From M30B66 sp040882555 (lineage in GTDB: Bacteria; Bacteroidota; Bacteroidia; M30B66): 27,298 nucleotides of DNA. The stretch covers positions 1-27,298 of the forward strand of contig JBBEBC010000084.1 of NCBI GenBank assembly GCA_040882555.1, given 5' to 3'. Positions 1 to 9,057 of the stretch are shown here, piece after piece (within the stretch, counting starts at the first letter, position 1; the number at the start of each line of letters is the position of its first letter). The translations under genes and the position numbers were made by a program. Below the pieces are notes generated by a model, which was not told where the DNA came from, did not search any database, and was given only the letters and a program-made list of their open reading frames with translations.

Positions 1-3000
1 ATAAATACACTCCTGAAGGAACAAAATCATCCGCAAGGAAAGCCTTACCATCCCAACCATTTTCGATATCGAATGATGCATAAATCTGCTGTCCCCATCG
101 ATTCCATATTTTAATCTCGAAACTGCTTAAGCCCTCTCCGTAAGGTCTAAAGAAATCATTGGTCCCGTCATCATTCGGAGAAAAACTATTAGGAATATAA
201 ATCCTGTATCCAGTAATAACCTCAATTTTATTGTATGCAGTGTCAACACAATTAAATTGATTTTCTACGAACTGAGTAATGTTATACTCTCCAAGTTCAG
301 GGAAGTAAAATGTTATTGAATCACCAAATAAAGTTGTGTCAGCAAAAATTGTGGTATCTGAGAATTGAATTGAGTACCATATGCTATCAGCAAATTCAGC
401 TGTAGAGTTAAACGTAATCTCGGGCTCGATGATGTTAACGCTCAATGCACTCATCTTGAAATTAGCAATTGGAGTAGGGTAAACATTGATATACTCCTTT
501 CTGTCAAGACTTGATGTACATCCATTTATCGTCTTCACATTTAATGAAACATCGTAAATGCCTGGATTCACATAAGTGTATGATGGTTGCTCAGATGCTG
601 AAGGTTGTCCTGATCCAAAATTCCATTCATATTGCATATTAGCTGGACCTTCTGAAATGTTGATAAACTTAACTACCAAAGGCTCACAACCAGAAGTTAC
701 CTCTGAATAAAAATCTGCTTCAGGTTCTTTGTAAATAACAACATCAGCAACATACAGATTTGAAAAACAACCACCGTCATCCACTTGCAAAGAGATGGTT
801 TGTGATCCTGTTGAATCAAAAGTAATATTAGACGGGTTTACCACCGAACTAGAAGGAGTAACAGCGTTTGGTCCGAAATTCCAAATAAAATCAGCAGTTG
901 GCGTAAAATCTCCCTGAGCAACAAAATTAAAAGAATGGCCATCGAAACATTGGCCCGAAGGTGAAGCAAAGGACACAAATGGAGGAGCTGTAACAGAATA
1001 ATTCACAGTATCACTTGCCTCACATGATCCATCATTAGCAGTTAATATATAATTGTAGGCAATAGTGTTCGTGGTATTGTTCATTAATTGAACCGAAGTG
1101 CTAGCGGATAGAGGATCTGTCAAACCTGTTGAAGGTGACCAAGCATATGTATAAGTTACATCACCTGCACTACCTATCTGAGCTAATGCTCCTGAACATA
1201 CCTCAACGTCTGTTCCTGCATTTACTGAAGGAAGAGGCAATACATTTATTATTAAATCTGTTGTTCCTTCTGATTGACAGCCTAGCGCATTGACATTCAA
1301 AGAAACGGTTTTTGGTCCAGGTGTATTCCATCTGATAAGGATTGGCCCTTGTCCATTGCTGCTTGTTGCATCACCACCTCCAAAATTCCAATTGTAGATT
1401 GAGTTTAAAGGAGCATTCCCGGTGTAAACCACTTCAGCAAAACCATCTAAACAAACTGGTCCATCAGAAACAAAATCAGAAGTCGGAATTGGATTTACTG
1501 TTACTTGAACCTGAGTTGGATTTGAGACGCAACCATTTTCTGTTACAGTCAAATTAAGAAAATAAGAACCTTCTGTGGAATATTCAACAGAATGAGGACC
1601 ACTTCCAGCTAATGCTGCAGGGCTTCCGCCCGGTAAAGTCCAGTTAAATATGCTACTTGCACCTGCACCACCTGTATAATTGAGAGTAGTCGTCTCTCCA
1701 GCACAAATTGGGCTGCTTGCTGTAAAAACAGAAGATGGAATCTGATATACTTCAACAGTTTGAGAGAAAGGCTGAGATGCACATCCATTTTCAGAAACTA
1801 CTAATGAAATAGCTTTATTACCTGACGAATTCCAAGAAATATCATACGGCCCGGCGCCTGGAGGTGGAGGAACAGAAACGCCTCCATCAAAATTCCATGT
1901 ATAGGTTGCTGCGGCCGTTCCTGAACCAGTGTAATTAACATTTGCAATATCACCAGGGCAAACAGCCGAAGTGACAGTAAAAGTTGCACTTGGAGTTGGA
2001 AAAACATCAACTGAAACAGAAGTTTGTGTTGACGAACAACCATTTTCAGTGACAATTAAGGAAATATTTTTAAGCCCTTGGGTATTCCATGAAACAGCTT
2101 GTGGCCCCTGAACATTGCCGCCGGGTAATGCATCACCTGAATTGAAATTCCAAGCATAAGTGGCTGCTGGAGATGCAGTTCCTGTGTAAGTTAAAGAGGT
2201 TGTCGCTCCAACACATACACCTGATGGATTTGCAGTAAATGCTGATGTAGGAATGGGATTTACAGTAACATTTGCAGCAAAAGGTTCAGAGACACATCCA
2301 TTTTGGGTAACAGTCAAACTTATTGACTTTTGTCCGGCACTTGGCCAATTGACAGTATGAGGTCCGATACCGTTTCCAGAATTAGCAGTCCCTGAATCCC
2401 AACTCCAGTTAAAAGATGCACTTGCATTAGCAGAACCTGAATAAGTTACAGTTGCGTTTGCACCAGGACAAACTGCAGGAGTGCTATTAAACGTCGCCGA
2501 AGGTATCGCGTTTACGGTAACAGGAACGGTAGTTATAGGGGAAATGCATCCATTATCATTAACCTGTAAGGTGATGTTTTTCTGACCACTAGATGCCCAT
2601 GTGACATTGAAAGGCCCTTGACCACTTACTGGAACTGAAACGCCTCCATCAAAATTCCAAGTGTAATTGGCACTTGCAGGAGTTAATCCTGTGAAAGTAA
2701 CGACAACCGGGCTTCCTTCGCAAACTGAAGGACTTGAAACAATAAAACTTGAAACAGGCGGTGGTAAAACATTCACTTGCAAAGTGGTTACTGAAGAAAC
2801 ACATGATCCTATTCCAACAGTCAAACTAACATTTTTTAAACCAGGAGTTGCCCATGTTACTGAAAAAGGTCCTTGACCATTGGCTGGAACAGCTACACCT
2901 CCATCAAAATTCCAAGTATAATTTGCACTTGCCGGTGCATTTCCTGTGTAAGCTAGAGTTGCTGCAGCAGCGCCACAAACTTCAGATGTTGCTGTGAATG

Positions 3001-4273
3001 CTGATGTTGGCGAAGGAACAACTTCAACAATGGTATCGAATGATGCAGCTGCGCATGAGCCTCCACTAATATTAAGACTTACATTCTTATTTCCCGATGT
3101 TGGCCAAGATACATCATGAGGTCCTAAACCCGTGCCTGGCACGGCCACTCCCCCGTCAAAGTTCCACGCTATTGTAGCATTTGCTGGAGGTATTGGAGAC
3201 CCGACAAATGTGATTAATGCCGTTTCTTGACCAGCGCAAATAGGAGATGTTACTGTAAAAGTGGGATCATATTGACCAGGAGAAATTACAACAGTATCTC
3301 TTACAACAACATTTCCAACGCATGGGATGCTGAAAGTAGCTGTTACGATAACAGTTCTTGATTGGGTGGTATTCAACATGAAAGCGGTATAGTTGGGACT
3401 ATTTGTAGTTCCAACATTAGTTCCATTTACCGACCATTGAAGAGATTGAAGAACCGCGTCGACACCATTTAAGTTTCCTATGATTGGCGTGTAGCGGAAT
3501 GCTCTATTATTAATGGCACCATTTGTATTGTTAAATTCATTCTCAATATAATAGCAGTTACAAGGATTTGCATTGTTTGCCCCTACAATACCAGTAACAG
3601 CCCCAGTCCCCCAAAGTCCTGCACAAGCAGGCTTATTAATAATATGAATTTCAATAATGTTTGATGTCTCGTAAAGTTGAATCTGAAAATTAGATGTTAA
3701 TCCCGGACATGTGCCTCCAAAAAAAGGAATGTTATTGTAAGAAACGACGAATCTACGATTCGGTGCTACACCAGTGGTGGTATAAGTAACAGACCCTCCA
3801 GTGCCTGGATTAAAATCTTGCCAGCAGGCAAGGATTCCTAGATCAGGTCCATCACAAGTTGGAAAATCTTCAGGGGTATAATCACCTGTAAGCGGAGCAT
3901 TGAAACCAACCCATCCATTTGAACTTATGTATAGCTGACTGTAGTTAGTTCCGAAAAATTGGAAAGGAAATCCGATGTTGATTGCGTTTGAATATGAATC
4001 ATCAGTTAAAGTAACATTAGTGCCTACAGTAGGACCTGCAGAAACAGGGATTTCGTCATAGTCATAACCGACAAAAGAGGTGCTTCCTCCTCCGGAGGAT
4101 GAAGGATCAATAACAGCGGTTAAAGCAAGGGTTTGATTTGTGCAAAGAGTAGTATCATTTCCAGGAGTTATTTCAACCTCCTGAGCAAAAGAAATAACAT
4201 GCCCAAATACTGTGAAAGCCACAAAAAGGCTGAGATGTAGAAATTTGCTTAAGAATGTATTTGTTAACTGCAT
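1..4273 (-). CDS. Giant PKD-repeat T9SS-secreted surface protein, 3' end cut by window edge
   Basis: This reading frame is open from an ATG at 4273 to the left edge, giving at least 1,424 residues. It starts with a signal peptide (hydrophobic stretch LHLSLFVAFTVFG, then about VISFAQ). Residues about 45-260 form a beta-rich N-terminal domain containing LYISSNGWVGF and several cysteines. One Ig-like segment follows. About eight closely similar PKD-like repeats then run from about residue 328 to 1010, each about 84 aa, with W-N-F-D-G-G, G-Q-G-P-F, V-T-W and G-C motifs. About four more divergent PKD-like domains follow. From about residue 1354 comes the gliding-motility-associated C-terminal domain (IPNSFSPNDDGTNDFF, then WNRWGQQIY, then WDGKAF). 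That domain normally ends about 20 residues past the point where the window stops, so little is missing. It is probably an adhesin or gliding-type surface protein exported by the T9SS. The architecture is clear; the ligand is unknown. It follows the 4408-6740 gene by 134 bases. Confidence 0.9.
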   Translation of the reverse strand, partial: MQLTNTFLSKFLHLSLFVAFTVFGHVISFAQEVEITPGNDTTLCTNQTLALTAVIDPSSSGGGSTSFVGYDYDEIPVSAGPTVGTNVTLTDDSYSNAINIGFPFQFFGTNYSQLYISSNGWVGFNAPLTGDYTPEDFPTCDGPDLGILACWQDFNPGTGGSVTYTTTGVAPNRRFVVSYNNIPFFGGTCPGLTSNFQIQLYETSNIIEIHIINKPACAGLWGTGAVTGIVGANNANPCNCYYIENEFNNTNGAINNRAFRYTPIIGNLNGVDAVLQSLQWSVNGTNVGTTNSPNYTAFMLNTTQSRTVIVTATFSIPCVGNVVVRDTVVISPGQYDPTFTVTSPICAGQETALITFVGSPIPPANATIAWNFDGGVAVPGTGLGPHDVSWPTSGNKNVSLNISGGSCAAASFDTIVEVVPSPTSAFTATSEVCGAAAATLAYTGNAPASANYTWNFDGGVAVPANGQGPFSVTWATPGLKNVSLTVGIGSCVSSVTTLQVNVLPPPVSSFIVSSPSVCEGSPVVVTFTGLTPASANYTWNFDGGVSVPVSGQGPFNVTWASSGQKNITLQVNDNGCISPITTVPVTVNAIPSATFNSTPAVCPGANATVTYSGSANASASFNWSWDSGTANSGNGIGPHTVNWPSAGQKSISLTVTQNGCVSEPFAANVTVNPIPTSAFTANPSGVCVGATTSLTYTGTASPAATYAWNFNSGDALPGGNVQGPQAVSWNTQGLKNISLIVTENGCSSTQTSVSVDVFPTPSATFTVTSAVCPGDIANVNYTGSGTAAATYTWNFDGGVSVPPPPGAGPYDISWNSSGNKAISLVVSENGCASQPFSQTVEVYQIPSSVFTASSPICAGETTTLNYTGGAGASSIFNWTLPGGSPAALAGSGPHSVEYSTEGSYFLNLTVTENGCVSNPTQVQVTVNPIPTSDFVSDGPVCLDGFAEVVYTGNAPLNSIYNWNFGGGDATSSNGQGPILIRWNTPGPKTVSLNVNALGCQSEGTTDLIINVLPLPSVNAGTDVEVCSGALAQIGSAGDVTYTYAWSPSTGLTDPLSASTSVQLMNNTTNTIAYNYILTANDGSCEASDTVNYSVTAPPFVSFASPSGQCFDGHSFNFVAQGDFTPTADFIWNFGPNAVTPSSSVVNPSNITFDSTGSQTISLQVDDGGCFSNLYVADVVIYKEPEADFYSEVTSGCEPLVVKFINISEGPANMQYEWNFGSGQPSASEQPSYTYVNPGIYDVSLNVKTINGCTSSLDRKEYINVYPTPIANFKMSALSVNIIEPEITFNSTAEFADSIWYSIQFSDTTIFADTTLFGDSITFYFPELGEYNITQFVENQFNCVDTAYNKIEVITGYRIYIPNSFSPNDDGTNDFFRPYGEGLSSFEIKIWNRWGQQIYASFDIENGWDGKAFLADDFVPSGVYL
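1230..3290 (-). repeat. Tandem coding repeats, about 255 bp period, about 8 units
   Basis: Inside the giant PKD gene the same coding block recurs about every 250-256 bases. The 20-base string at 2643-2662 recurs exactly at 2898-2917 (spacing 255). A near copy with one mismatch lies at 1881-1900 (762 bases, three periods, from 2643), and a more diverged copy begins near 3150. More degenerate equivalents lie near 2131, 2390, 1630 and 1385. Each unit encodes one PKD-like domain of about 84 aa, with a conserved W-N-F core and two cysteines. DNA-level identity between neighbouring units suggests fairly recent duplication or gene conversion, and makes this stretch prone to copy-number variation and misassembly. 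Confidence 0.85.
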
Positions 4274-4370
4274 ATGTATGTCGACCACTACTATTAACAG
4301 TAAAAATACGCTTTTGTTGGCATATCCTAAAGCTGGATGCTCAATATAAAGAAATAATTATCAAAAAGTT

Positions 4371-4434
4371 AAAACAATCTTACCCGTTCAAGCAAAGTGC
4401 CATTGCTCTAGCGAATCAAAACAATCTTACCCGT
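4371..4434. repeat. 17-bp direct repeat at the 3' end of the four-PKD gene
   Basis: The 17-base string at 4418-4434 recurs exactly at 4371-4387, 47 bases further downstream in the direction of transcription of the minus-strand gene. The first copy encodes the terminal T-G-K-I-V-L of that protein just before its TAG stop. The second lies in the intergenic space and reads T-G-K-I-V-L-T-F-stop in another frame. It looks like a remnant of a small duplication of the gene end. Confidence 0.7.
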
Positions 4435-6740
4435 GTAGATATGTTCAGTGTTGAAAACATCGACAATCCAAAATTTATAATTATACACTCCAGATTGCGC
4501 AATTCTCTGTCCTGCATTAGCTCTTCCATCCCAAGGGACTTCCTGATCATTGGTTAAAAATATTTCATCACCCCATCGATCGAAAATAGCCATTGAAAAG
4601 CTTTTGAAGCCTTCTCCCTTGGCAGTGAATGATTCATTTACTCCGTCCCCGTTTGGAGAAAATGCATTTGGTATATACACATTGAATACTGGGTTGATTC
4701 TAACGGTAACTGATGCTGTATCGTAACAACCTTGTTCATTAACTGCAATTACTTGAGCAAGAAAATTGCCTGTATCGGAATAGGTGTATTCAATTGAACT
4801 TTCAAAAAACTCCTCACCTGTGCCAGGGTTTATCCAACTAGATATTTGCTCTGTTGAAAGGTCGAATAGATTAATTACTGGATCAAGAATATTAGATTCA
4901 TTTGGACTTGCTTCGATACCTGCATTTGGCCTTGGACGAATTAAAATATATTCAGGGAAAGTTTCTGATATAGTTCCTATACAACCAATTACATGCTGAA
5001 CAGTAAGACCAATATCATAAAGGCCAGCTACATCGTAGGTATGAGAAGGTGCGTATTGTATTGAACTACTCCCATCGCCAAAATCCCATAAATATATTGC
5101 TCCCGGAGAATCGGGAGAAAGATTATCAAATTGAATCGTTGCAGGGACACAGGCATCTGCATCGTTTATTTCTAGATCTATATTGAGTTCTGGATATACA
5201 ATAACTTCTATGGTATCTTGTGCAAGACAATGTGTGGTAGTTATCAAAAGGTAAGCCTCATAAGTACCTGGTCCTGAATAGCTAACCGATGGAGGACTCA
5301 TGAGAGTTGAACTTGGGTAGGAAGAAGGCCCTGGAAACTCCCAAAAGAACTCTGCATCATTATCGAAATCGCCTTCAGCTCCAAAATTGAAAGAATTATT
5401 AATTACACACTGCGCATCCAAATTGCTAATATCAGCAATCAATTCTGCATAAACACCAACTTGAAGAAAAGCAGTATCAGCGCATGAATATCCTGGGTTC
5501 ACTATTAGTGTTGCTACATACCTNNNNNNNNNNNNNNNNNNNNNNNNNNNNNNNNNNNNNNNNNNNNNNNNNNNNNNNNNNNNNNNNNNNNNNNNNNNNN
5601 NNNNNNNNNNNNNNNNNNNNNNNAAGCAGTATCAGCGCATGAATATCCTGGGTTCACTATTAGTGTTGCTACATACCTACCCGTGTCAGGATAAATATAA
5701 ACGGGGTTTTGTGCCGTACTTACATCGGAATCAATGCCCGGTACACCAAAGTCCCAAAGATAAAATAAAGCATTATCACTTTGATCTATGAAGTTAACAA
5801 TCAACCCATTACAAAAAACCGCACCGTCTAATTCAATTGTGGCTGTAGGAGCATCAAACAAAGCTGTCGACTCTCCACTGCAGTTCACAACGTTAAATTG
5901 AAAATCCCTCTTGTTGGTGCTCAGTAGAGTGCCATCTCTGTATTCATTTACACAAACAGCCACAACAAACTGACCCGTTTGCGTTGGAAAACCAGTTAAT
6001 TGCCCCGTTGAAGGATCAACAGCAGCTCCTGGTGAAGAAGGCAATGGGTTATTAGCAGAATACGGTGGAATAAAGTTTACAAAATTATATGGTGGTGGCC
6101 CAGGAGGAATAGGCATTGGCTCATCGGGAGAAGCTCCCTCAAATGGATCACAAAGGAAATAAACCAAAGAGTCACCATCTGGATCTACAGCAGAATGATC
6201 GAACTGCAGTGGATCATTGATGCATAAAACAATCGGAGGGAAAATATTGAATCTTGGACTGGAATTACAATCTGTAAAAGCTGATTCAGGAATCTTGATC
6301 ATATAGGTTGCTCCTGTATCTCCAGGGTCATAAATATTTAATATTGACTCATTTCGACAGCAACGTTGATACACAAGAGTATACCCTCCTGATATCGGAG
6401 TAAGGGTGACAACTTCTTCATAAACAGCCTCCTCAACACATAGATTCGCCTCGTCTTGATAACAAGGGTTGATGCTTCCTTGAGGAACAAAAGAGCTTCC
6501 CGGGAAATTCATTTCTATGTTTCTAATTAAAACACCTTGGCTATTGTAAACGGCAACATTCGCAGGGTTATCATAAGGAGCTTGTCCTAATAAACAGTCT
6601 CTATATAATTTTAATACTACTCTAAATTGATTGTTCCCTAGACAATCATAATAAATCTCACCTCCAATAATATGAGTCGCATTCAAGCTAAAAGCTTGAG
6701 CCACAACAAATAAAATAGAAATAAGTAAGCGTTTCTTCAC
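4408..6740 (-). CDS. PKD-domain T9SS-secreted protein, split by an assembly gap (725 aa when repaired)
   Basis: The gene reads from a GTG at 6740 to a TAG at 4408. A 100-N gap plus one copy of a 55-base duplication (155 bases in all) interrupts it. Removing these restores the frame exactly, joining VNPGYSCADTA on one side to FLQVGVYAEL on the other, for 725 aa. Residues 1-21 are a signal peptide. Residues about 22-290 form the HIIGGEIYYDC-type cysteine-containing domain common at the N-terminus of large Bacteroidota surface proteins. Four PKD domains follow (about 290-376, 377-463, 464-550 with LWDFGDGSS, and 551-630). The last 90 residues are the gliding-motility-associated C-terminal domain (IPNAFSPNGDGVNESF, FDRWGDEIF, ending GKIVLIR), a type-B T9SS export signal. 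It lies between two proteins of the same class, so a shared role in surface attachment or motility is likely. Substrate or partner is unknown. Confidence 0.9.
5469..5678. other. Scaffold gap (100 N, 5524-5623) with 55-bp duplicated flanks
   Basis: The 55 bases immediately left of the Ns (5469-5523) are identical to the 55 bases immediately right of them (5624-5678). The interrupted protein is in frame only if one copy and all Ns are removed. This is the pattern left when an assembler abuts two contigs sharing a k-mer-length overlap and inserts a default 100-N spacer. No real sequence appears to be missing. Confidence 0.93.
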
Positions 6741-6749
6741 AAAGGCTAA

Positions 6750-6787
6750 TTTGTATAATACAAAGGAATAAGATTACTAAGTAATCT
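6750..6787. promoter_or_regulatory. Two adjacent palindromes upstream of the four-PKD gene
   Basis: Within the 63 bases between the two surface-protein genes lie two perfect inverted repeats. One is TTTGTAT-A-ATACAAA at 6750-6764. The other is AGATTAC-TAA-GTAATCT at 6771-6787. They fall between a candidate minus-strand -7 element (6793-6800) and the GTG start at 6740, so they could be operators or 5'-leader structures. A terminator for the upstream gene is less likely because the arms are short and AT-rich and no T-run follows. Confidence 0.4.
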
Positions 6788-6792
6788 ATAAA

Positions 6793-6800
6793 CAAAAGTA
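6793..6800 (-). promoter_or_regulatory. Candidate Bacteroidota -7 element (TACTTTTG)
   Basis: Read on the minus strand, 6800-6793 is TACTTTTG, a full match to the TAnnTTTG -7 consensus of Bacteroidota housekeeping promoters. It lies about 53 bases before the GTG of the four-PKD gene. No good -33 TTG is visible at the right distance, so it may be weak or regulated, or a chance match. Confidence 0.3.
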
Positions 6801-6803
6801 TAA

Positions 6804-8918
6804 TTATCTTATAACAGTTACGCGTCCGATGTACTGTTTTGTCTCTAAGGTTGGAAGCGTAACTATCATTTTATAAGCATATACATCTATAGGAATCCTG
6901 TCAAGCACACCCCTTGGACCAATGCCCCATCTTGCTGCATAATTATCAGTATAAAATATCTCCTCTCCCCATCTATTGTAAATATACATTTCATAATTCA
7001 GAAAGCCTTCTCCAATGCCCGAAAAACTATCATTTATTCCATCTCCATCAGGGGTAAAAGCATTTGGGATATAAAAATGGAAAGGAGGAAATGATTTAAT
7101 AGGATTCTCAATAGTGTCTTTACAACGATCAGAGTTTGATACGATTAACCTTACAGGGAATGAACCTGTATCTGGAAAAGAATAAAGAGGATTAGATTCT
7201 TCTGAAAAGCCAATCCCGTCACCAAAATCCCAATCCCATGAAACAATATCTTCATAAGATAAATCAATGAATTGAACTATCGAATTAGTAACATATTGGA
7301 CAGTGTATAGGGCATGCACATCATTTACCTCGACTTTAATGTCCTTTGGAACCGTAATTCCACAAGAGTCGGTAACAGATAGCGTATATGTTGTTGTTAA
7401 TTGGGGCTGTACAAATCGTAAAGGCGGTTCTCCAATAACATCACCCCAAGTGTAGATAAGAGGAGTTTTTCCTCCAGTTGCATTTCCACCAATTCTAGCA
7501 ATCTCCCCGCGGCAGATAAGTGTATCATTAGTAACATACAATCGCAGGGGAACATATCCAGGAATATTAACTAAAACTGAATCAGAGACTTCTGAACCAC
7601 ATTGATCAACTGCTCTAACAACATACCATGTTGTTGAATCAGGAAAAGCTGTTGCTGGATTTCCACTTCCAAGATTATCCCATGAAATGGAATATGGCGA
7701 AACTCCTCCACTAACTGAAGCACTCAGTTGAATTGGTGTTCTAGGGCAAATAAGTTCCTGAGTTAACCCTGGGTTAATATCCAAAACCGGAGGAGGGTCG
7801 TATATAAAGAAATCAAGTCTCTTCAATTCTACTCCAGTACAGCCACTATCTCTATATATTATGGAAACAGATTCACCTCCACCTTCGGTGATACCATCTG
7901 AAAAAGCTTCAATATTAAAAGACAATGATTCCTGTCCTGGCTGAAAGGTAAGTGATAACGGAAAGCTTGTGTAATCTACACCGTAAGTAGCTGTACCAGC
8001 AGATTCCAACAGAACAGTTAAAGCCGTAGAAGTCTGACCTGATCTTCTTATAGTGATGGTATTAAATCCACATGCTTCATATATTACATCAGAGCCTTCT
8101 ATATAACTAGGTTGCTGTTCTAAATTCACCTCAGAAGAACTAAAACTTTGAGCTTCAAGGAAAACCGCAGAATCATAAATACCATCACTAACATCTGCAA
8201 TTGCCATGGTAATGGTGTACATCTGACATGGTATCACAGAAGATTCTGCGATAAATGGCCTTGTAAAACCATCAAATTGAACTGAGCTTCCGCCGCCTGA
8301 AATTCCATTTCCATTGTTTATGAAAAAGTTTTGAAAACTACCCGCATTCACATTATTGATAGCTACAGGTTGATTTGTGCCTGGAACTAAAGCAATATTT
8401 TGATTTCCCGCAATGCCTGGTCCAGAAATGAAGAATGCAAATACATCATTGAATTCGGAACCTACATATTCAGGATATTCTTCAGAAGCAAAAACATATT
8501 TGAATTGAACTAAATCACTTTCACAAAAGAAATTAAAACTTAACACGGCTGCATCTTGGGTCTGTTCTCCACCTCCTAAAATGGCTTCCAAAGGACCAAA
8601 ACCATTTTGATTTAGATCTTCTCCCCTACTAGGACTGTTATTGGGCCCAACGGCATCCTGAATTCGACCTGTGCTCATGATTATTCCAGATGACAAACCA
8701 ATATTCGAGTTTGCTCCATTGAAATTTCCAATCATTTGACCTGAGCCAGAGAACTGAATATTAGATACCGTTACACCTGATCCAACTAAAACGTCTTGAA
8801 CAAGTGAGGCTGCATTCTGTTGAGAAACTATGAGTTGAGCAAACGACACATCACTCAGCATTATGAGAAAACTCAAGATGCAAATAAAATATGGTTTGTT
8901 TTTAAGTCTAGAACTCAT
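6804..8918 (-). CDS. Choice-of-anchor L / Calx-beta / PKD protein with T9SS type-B C-terminal domain
   Basis: This is a 704-residue exported protein. A signal peptide covers about residues 1-27 (ending DVSFAQ). Residues about 28-255 match the choice-of-anchor L domain (GLSSGIIMSTG, then FVFASEEYPEY-like FKYVFASEEYPEYVGSEFND). About 265-370 resembles a Calx-beta domain (ATYGVDYTSFPLSLTF, then D-G-I-T-E-G-G-G-E-S). Two Ig-like segments follow, then a PKD domain near 530-608 (WDWDFGDG). The gliding-motility-associated C-terminal domain runs from about 610 to the end (IPNAFTPDGDGINDSF, YNRWGEEIFY, GRVTVIR). That end domain departs from the usual W-D-G ... G-V-Y pattern: W-G-I-G is seen first and D-V-Y later. 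It is first of three tandem genes of this class and its start faces the M20 peptidase gene. The role is probably surface adhesion or matrix building; the specific function is unknown. Confidence 0.92.
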   Translation of the reverse strand: MSSRLKNKPYFICILSFLIMLSDVSFAQLIVSQQNAASLVQDVLVGSGVTVSNIQFSGSGQMIGNFNGANSNIGLSSGIIMSTGRIQDAVGPNNSPSRGEDLNQNGFGPLEAILGGGEQTQDAAVLSFNFFCESDLVQFKYVFASEEYPEYVGSEFNDVFAFFISGPGIAGNQNIALVPGTNQPVAINNVNAGSFQNFFINNGNGISGGGSSVQFDGFTRPFIAESSVIPCQMYTITMAIADVSDGIYDSAVFLEAQSFSSSEVNLEQQPSYIEGSDVIYEACGFNTITIRRSGQTSTALTVLLESAGTATYGVDYTSFPLSLTFQPGQESLSFNIEAFSDGITEGGGESVSIIYRDSGCTGVELKRLDFFIYDPPPVLDINPGLTQELICPRTPIQLSASVSGGVSPYSISWDNLGSGNPATAFPDSTTWYVVRAVDQCGSEVSDSVLVNIPGYVPLRLYVTNDTLICRGEIARIGGNATGGKTPLIYTWGDVIGEPPLRFVQPQLTTTYTLSVTDSCGITVPKDIKVEVNDVHALYTVQYVTNSIVQFIDLSYEDIVSWDWDFGDGIGFSEESNPLYSFPDTGSFPVRLIVSNSDRCKDTIENPIKSFPPFHFYIPNAFTPDGDGINDSFSGIGEGFLNYEMYIYNRWGEEIFYTDNYAARWGIGPRGVLDRIPIDVYAYKMIVTLPTLETKQYIGRVTVIR

Positions 8919-8922
8919 TTGA

Positions 8923-8953
8923 TTTGTGAACGCAGATTTCGATTGTATGTTTG
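8923..8953 (+). promoter_or_regulatory. Candidate promoter for the M20 peptidase gene (TTTG-N19-TATGTTTG)
   Basis: TTTG at 8923-8926 is followed after 19 bases by TATGTTTG at 8946-8953, a close fit to the Bacteroidota -33/-7 consensus. It would give a leader of about 100 bases before the ATG at 9058. It lies only a few bases outside the start of the divergent surface-protein gene. Confidence 0.5.
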
Positions 8954-8966
8954 ATTAATTTCAAAC
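8949..8966. promoter_or_regulatory. Operator-like inverted repeat GTTTGA-N6-TCAAAC
   Basis: A perfect 6-base inverted repeat with a 6-base spacer overlaps the -7 element of the plus-strand promoter candidate in the divergent intergenic region between the 704-aa surface-protein gene and the M20 peptidase gene. The position suits a repressor site, but no regulator gene is present in the window. Confidence 0.35.
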
Positions 8967-9057
8967 TTTATTTTCTCCAATTGCTAAATTCATGCCAAAA
9001 TTTAAGTAAAAATAAGCTATTTCCAACCACATTTTTTACACTTTATCGCCTAAAATT

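Noticed and set aside
1342..2876. Short open frames on both strands inside the PKD-repeat gene
   Set aside because: They are alternative-frame shadows of a repetitive coding sequence; the main minus-strand frame is open throughout with recognisable domains.
1230..3290. Possible CRISPR-like or satellite repeat array
   Set aside because: The period of about 255 bases is a whole number of codons, the units encode PKD domains, and there are no short spacers.
4255..4557. 100-codon open frame on the plus strand
   Set aside because: It lies antisense to the ends of two well-supported surface-protein genes and has no domain, signal or plausible composition.
4408..5502. A separate 364-aa gene starting at an ATG at 5502
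   Set aside because: Its first residues repeat the last residues of the upstream fragment because of the 55-base duplication around the gap; it is the second half of one gene.
6771..6787. Palindrome considered as a terminator for the choice-of-anchor-L gene
   Set aside because: The arms are only seven AT-rich bases and no T-run follows on the minus strand; an operator-like role fits better.
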